Positions 63,782-64,000 of a stretch of DNA of 64,000 nt are shown one piece after another. The position numbers and the translations under genes were made by a program. Origin of the DNA: Leptospira andrefontaineae (lineage in GTDB: Bacteria > Spirochaetota > Leptospiria > Leptospirales > Leptospiraceae); assembly GCF_004770105.1 (NCBI RefSeq), contig NZ_RQEY01000023.1:124001-188000 (forward strand). Direction: 5' to 3'. Every line of letters starts with the position of its first letter. Position 1 is the stretch's first letter. The notes under the pieces are model-generated. The model saw only the letters and a list, made by a program, of their open reading frames with translations. It had not been told where the DNA came from and did no database searches.

Positions 63782-64000
63782 ATGAAACAAAAAGCTATTT
63801 GGTTATTATTGGTGCTTTTACTTTCGGCTTCTTTCGTTGATTGTAAAAAAGACGAAGGGGAAGACCTAACAAATCTGGCACTCTTGAATGCGCTGGGTGG
63901 AGGAGGAGATTGTTTAGTCTCTTTCCCTGGTAAAGCATCTATCGGGGTAAACCGCACTCGTGCAATCGATGGAGCAGGTGCAACTAGCGTAATCTGGGGA
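63782..64000 (+). CDS. Lipoprotein, partial (3' end outside window)
   Basis: 73 codons are visible from the ATG at 63782. The signal peptide ends in ASFVDCKKDEGED, with the lipidated Cys after SFVD, as in spirochaete lipoproteins. Mature part begins with a Leu-rich stretch (NLALLNALGGGGDCLVSF) then GKASIGVNRTRAIDG. No domain can be assigned from this fragment. GGAG lies about 11 bases before the start. Confidence 0.8.
   Translation, partial: MKQKAIWLLLVLLLSASFVDCKKDEGEDLTNLALLNALGGGGDCLVSFPGKASIGVNRTRAIDGAGATSVIWG

Overview
The window is a stretch of spirochaete chromosome, almost certainly genus Leptospira. The evidence is spirochaete-style lipoprotein signals, the futalosine-pathway enzyme MqnC, an N-acetylglutamate synthase with a vertebrate-type NAT domain, a carbamoyltransferase with an HDMP motif, an arsenosugar gene set, and short intergenic palindromes of the form TGTNGGAANTTCCNACA. 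Base composition looks moderate by eye (more GC than L. interrogans). That could fit an intermediate or P2-type species, but species is not determinable here. I see no IS element, prophage, CRISPR array, tRNA or rRNA. Gene density is high and most genes sit in short operons with 1 to 10 base overlaps.

Layout. 1-4.5 kb (minus): a truncated response regulator, then a coupled operon of a secreted hypothetical protein, an HtrA-like protease and a PDZ protein that looks like a dead protease. 4.6-10.2 kb (plus): a rhodanese-fold protein without its cysteine, a sulfoquinovosidase-like GH31 lipoprotein, a DCC-family redox protein, an M23 peptidase and a HAD phosphatase. 10.2-18 kb: Rossmann protein, RluA-type pseudouridine synthase, XRE-cupin regulator, CitMHS-type transporter, Fur-family regulator, LpdA, methyltransferase. 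18-25.3 kb: a degenerate-GGDEF protein overlapping a CheX-like protein, a hydrolase, a FapA-like protein, MtnA, a rhomboid protease. 25.4-33.6 kb: CoA-ester lyase, ArgF-like carbamoyltransferase, PrfC, a large HdrD-like iron-sulfur membrane protein, MqnC. 33.6-38 kb (minus): diguanylate cyclase, a TetR operon with two small membrane proteins, a GerMN protein, a HAD phosphatase.

38-41.2 kb holds the best candidate for an undescribed system. A lysine-2,3-aminomutase-like radical SAM enzyme, a D-Ala-D-Ala-ligase-like ATP-grasp enzyme and a CADD/HDO-type diiron-oxidase-like protein are joined by ATGA stop-start overlaps. This looks like a compact three-step pathway: make or modify an amino acid, ligate it, oxidise it.

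41-53 kb: arginine-pathway NAGS, a THUMP methyltransferase with sixteen 12-residue RG-rich repeats, bacterioferritin, a thiolase with Ser for the active-site Cys, heptosyltransferase, Xaa-Pro aminopeptidase, M20 amidohydrolase and a double-length ThyX-like protein. 53-58 kb: an aldo/keto reductase-TetR operon with a clear operator, and an orphan CzcA-type RND pump. 58-63.6 kb: methyltransferase, class III nucleotidyl cyclase, GT-C mannosyltransferase-like protein, then DUF4395, an arsenosugar-associated peroxidase-like protein and ArsS. The window ends inside a new lipoprotein gene.
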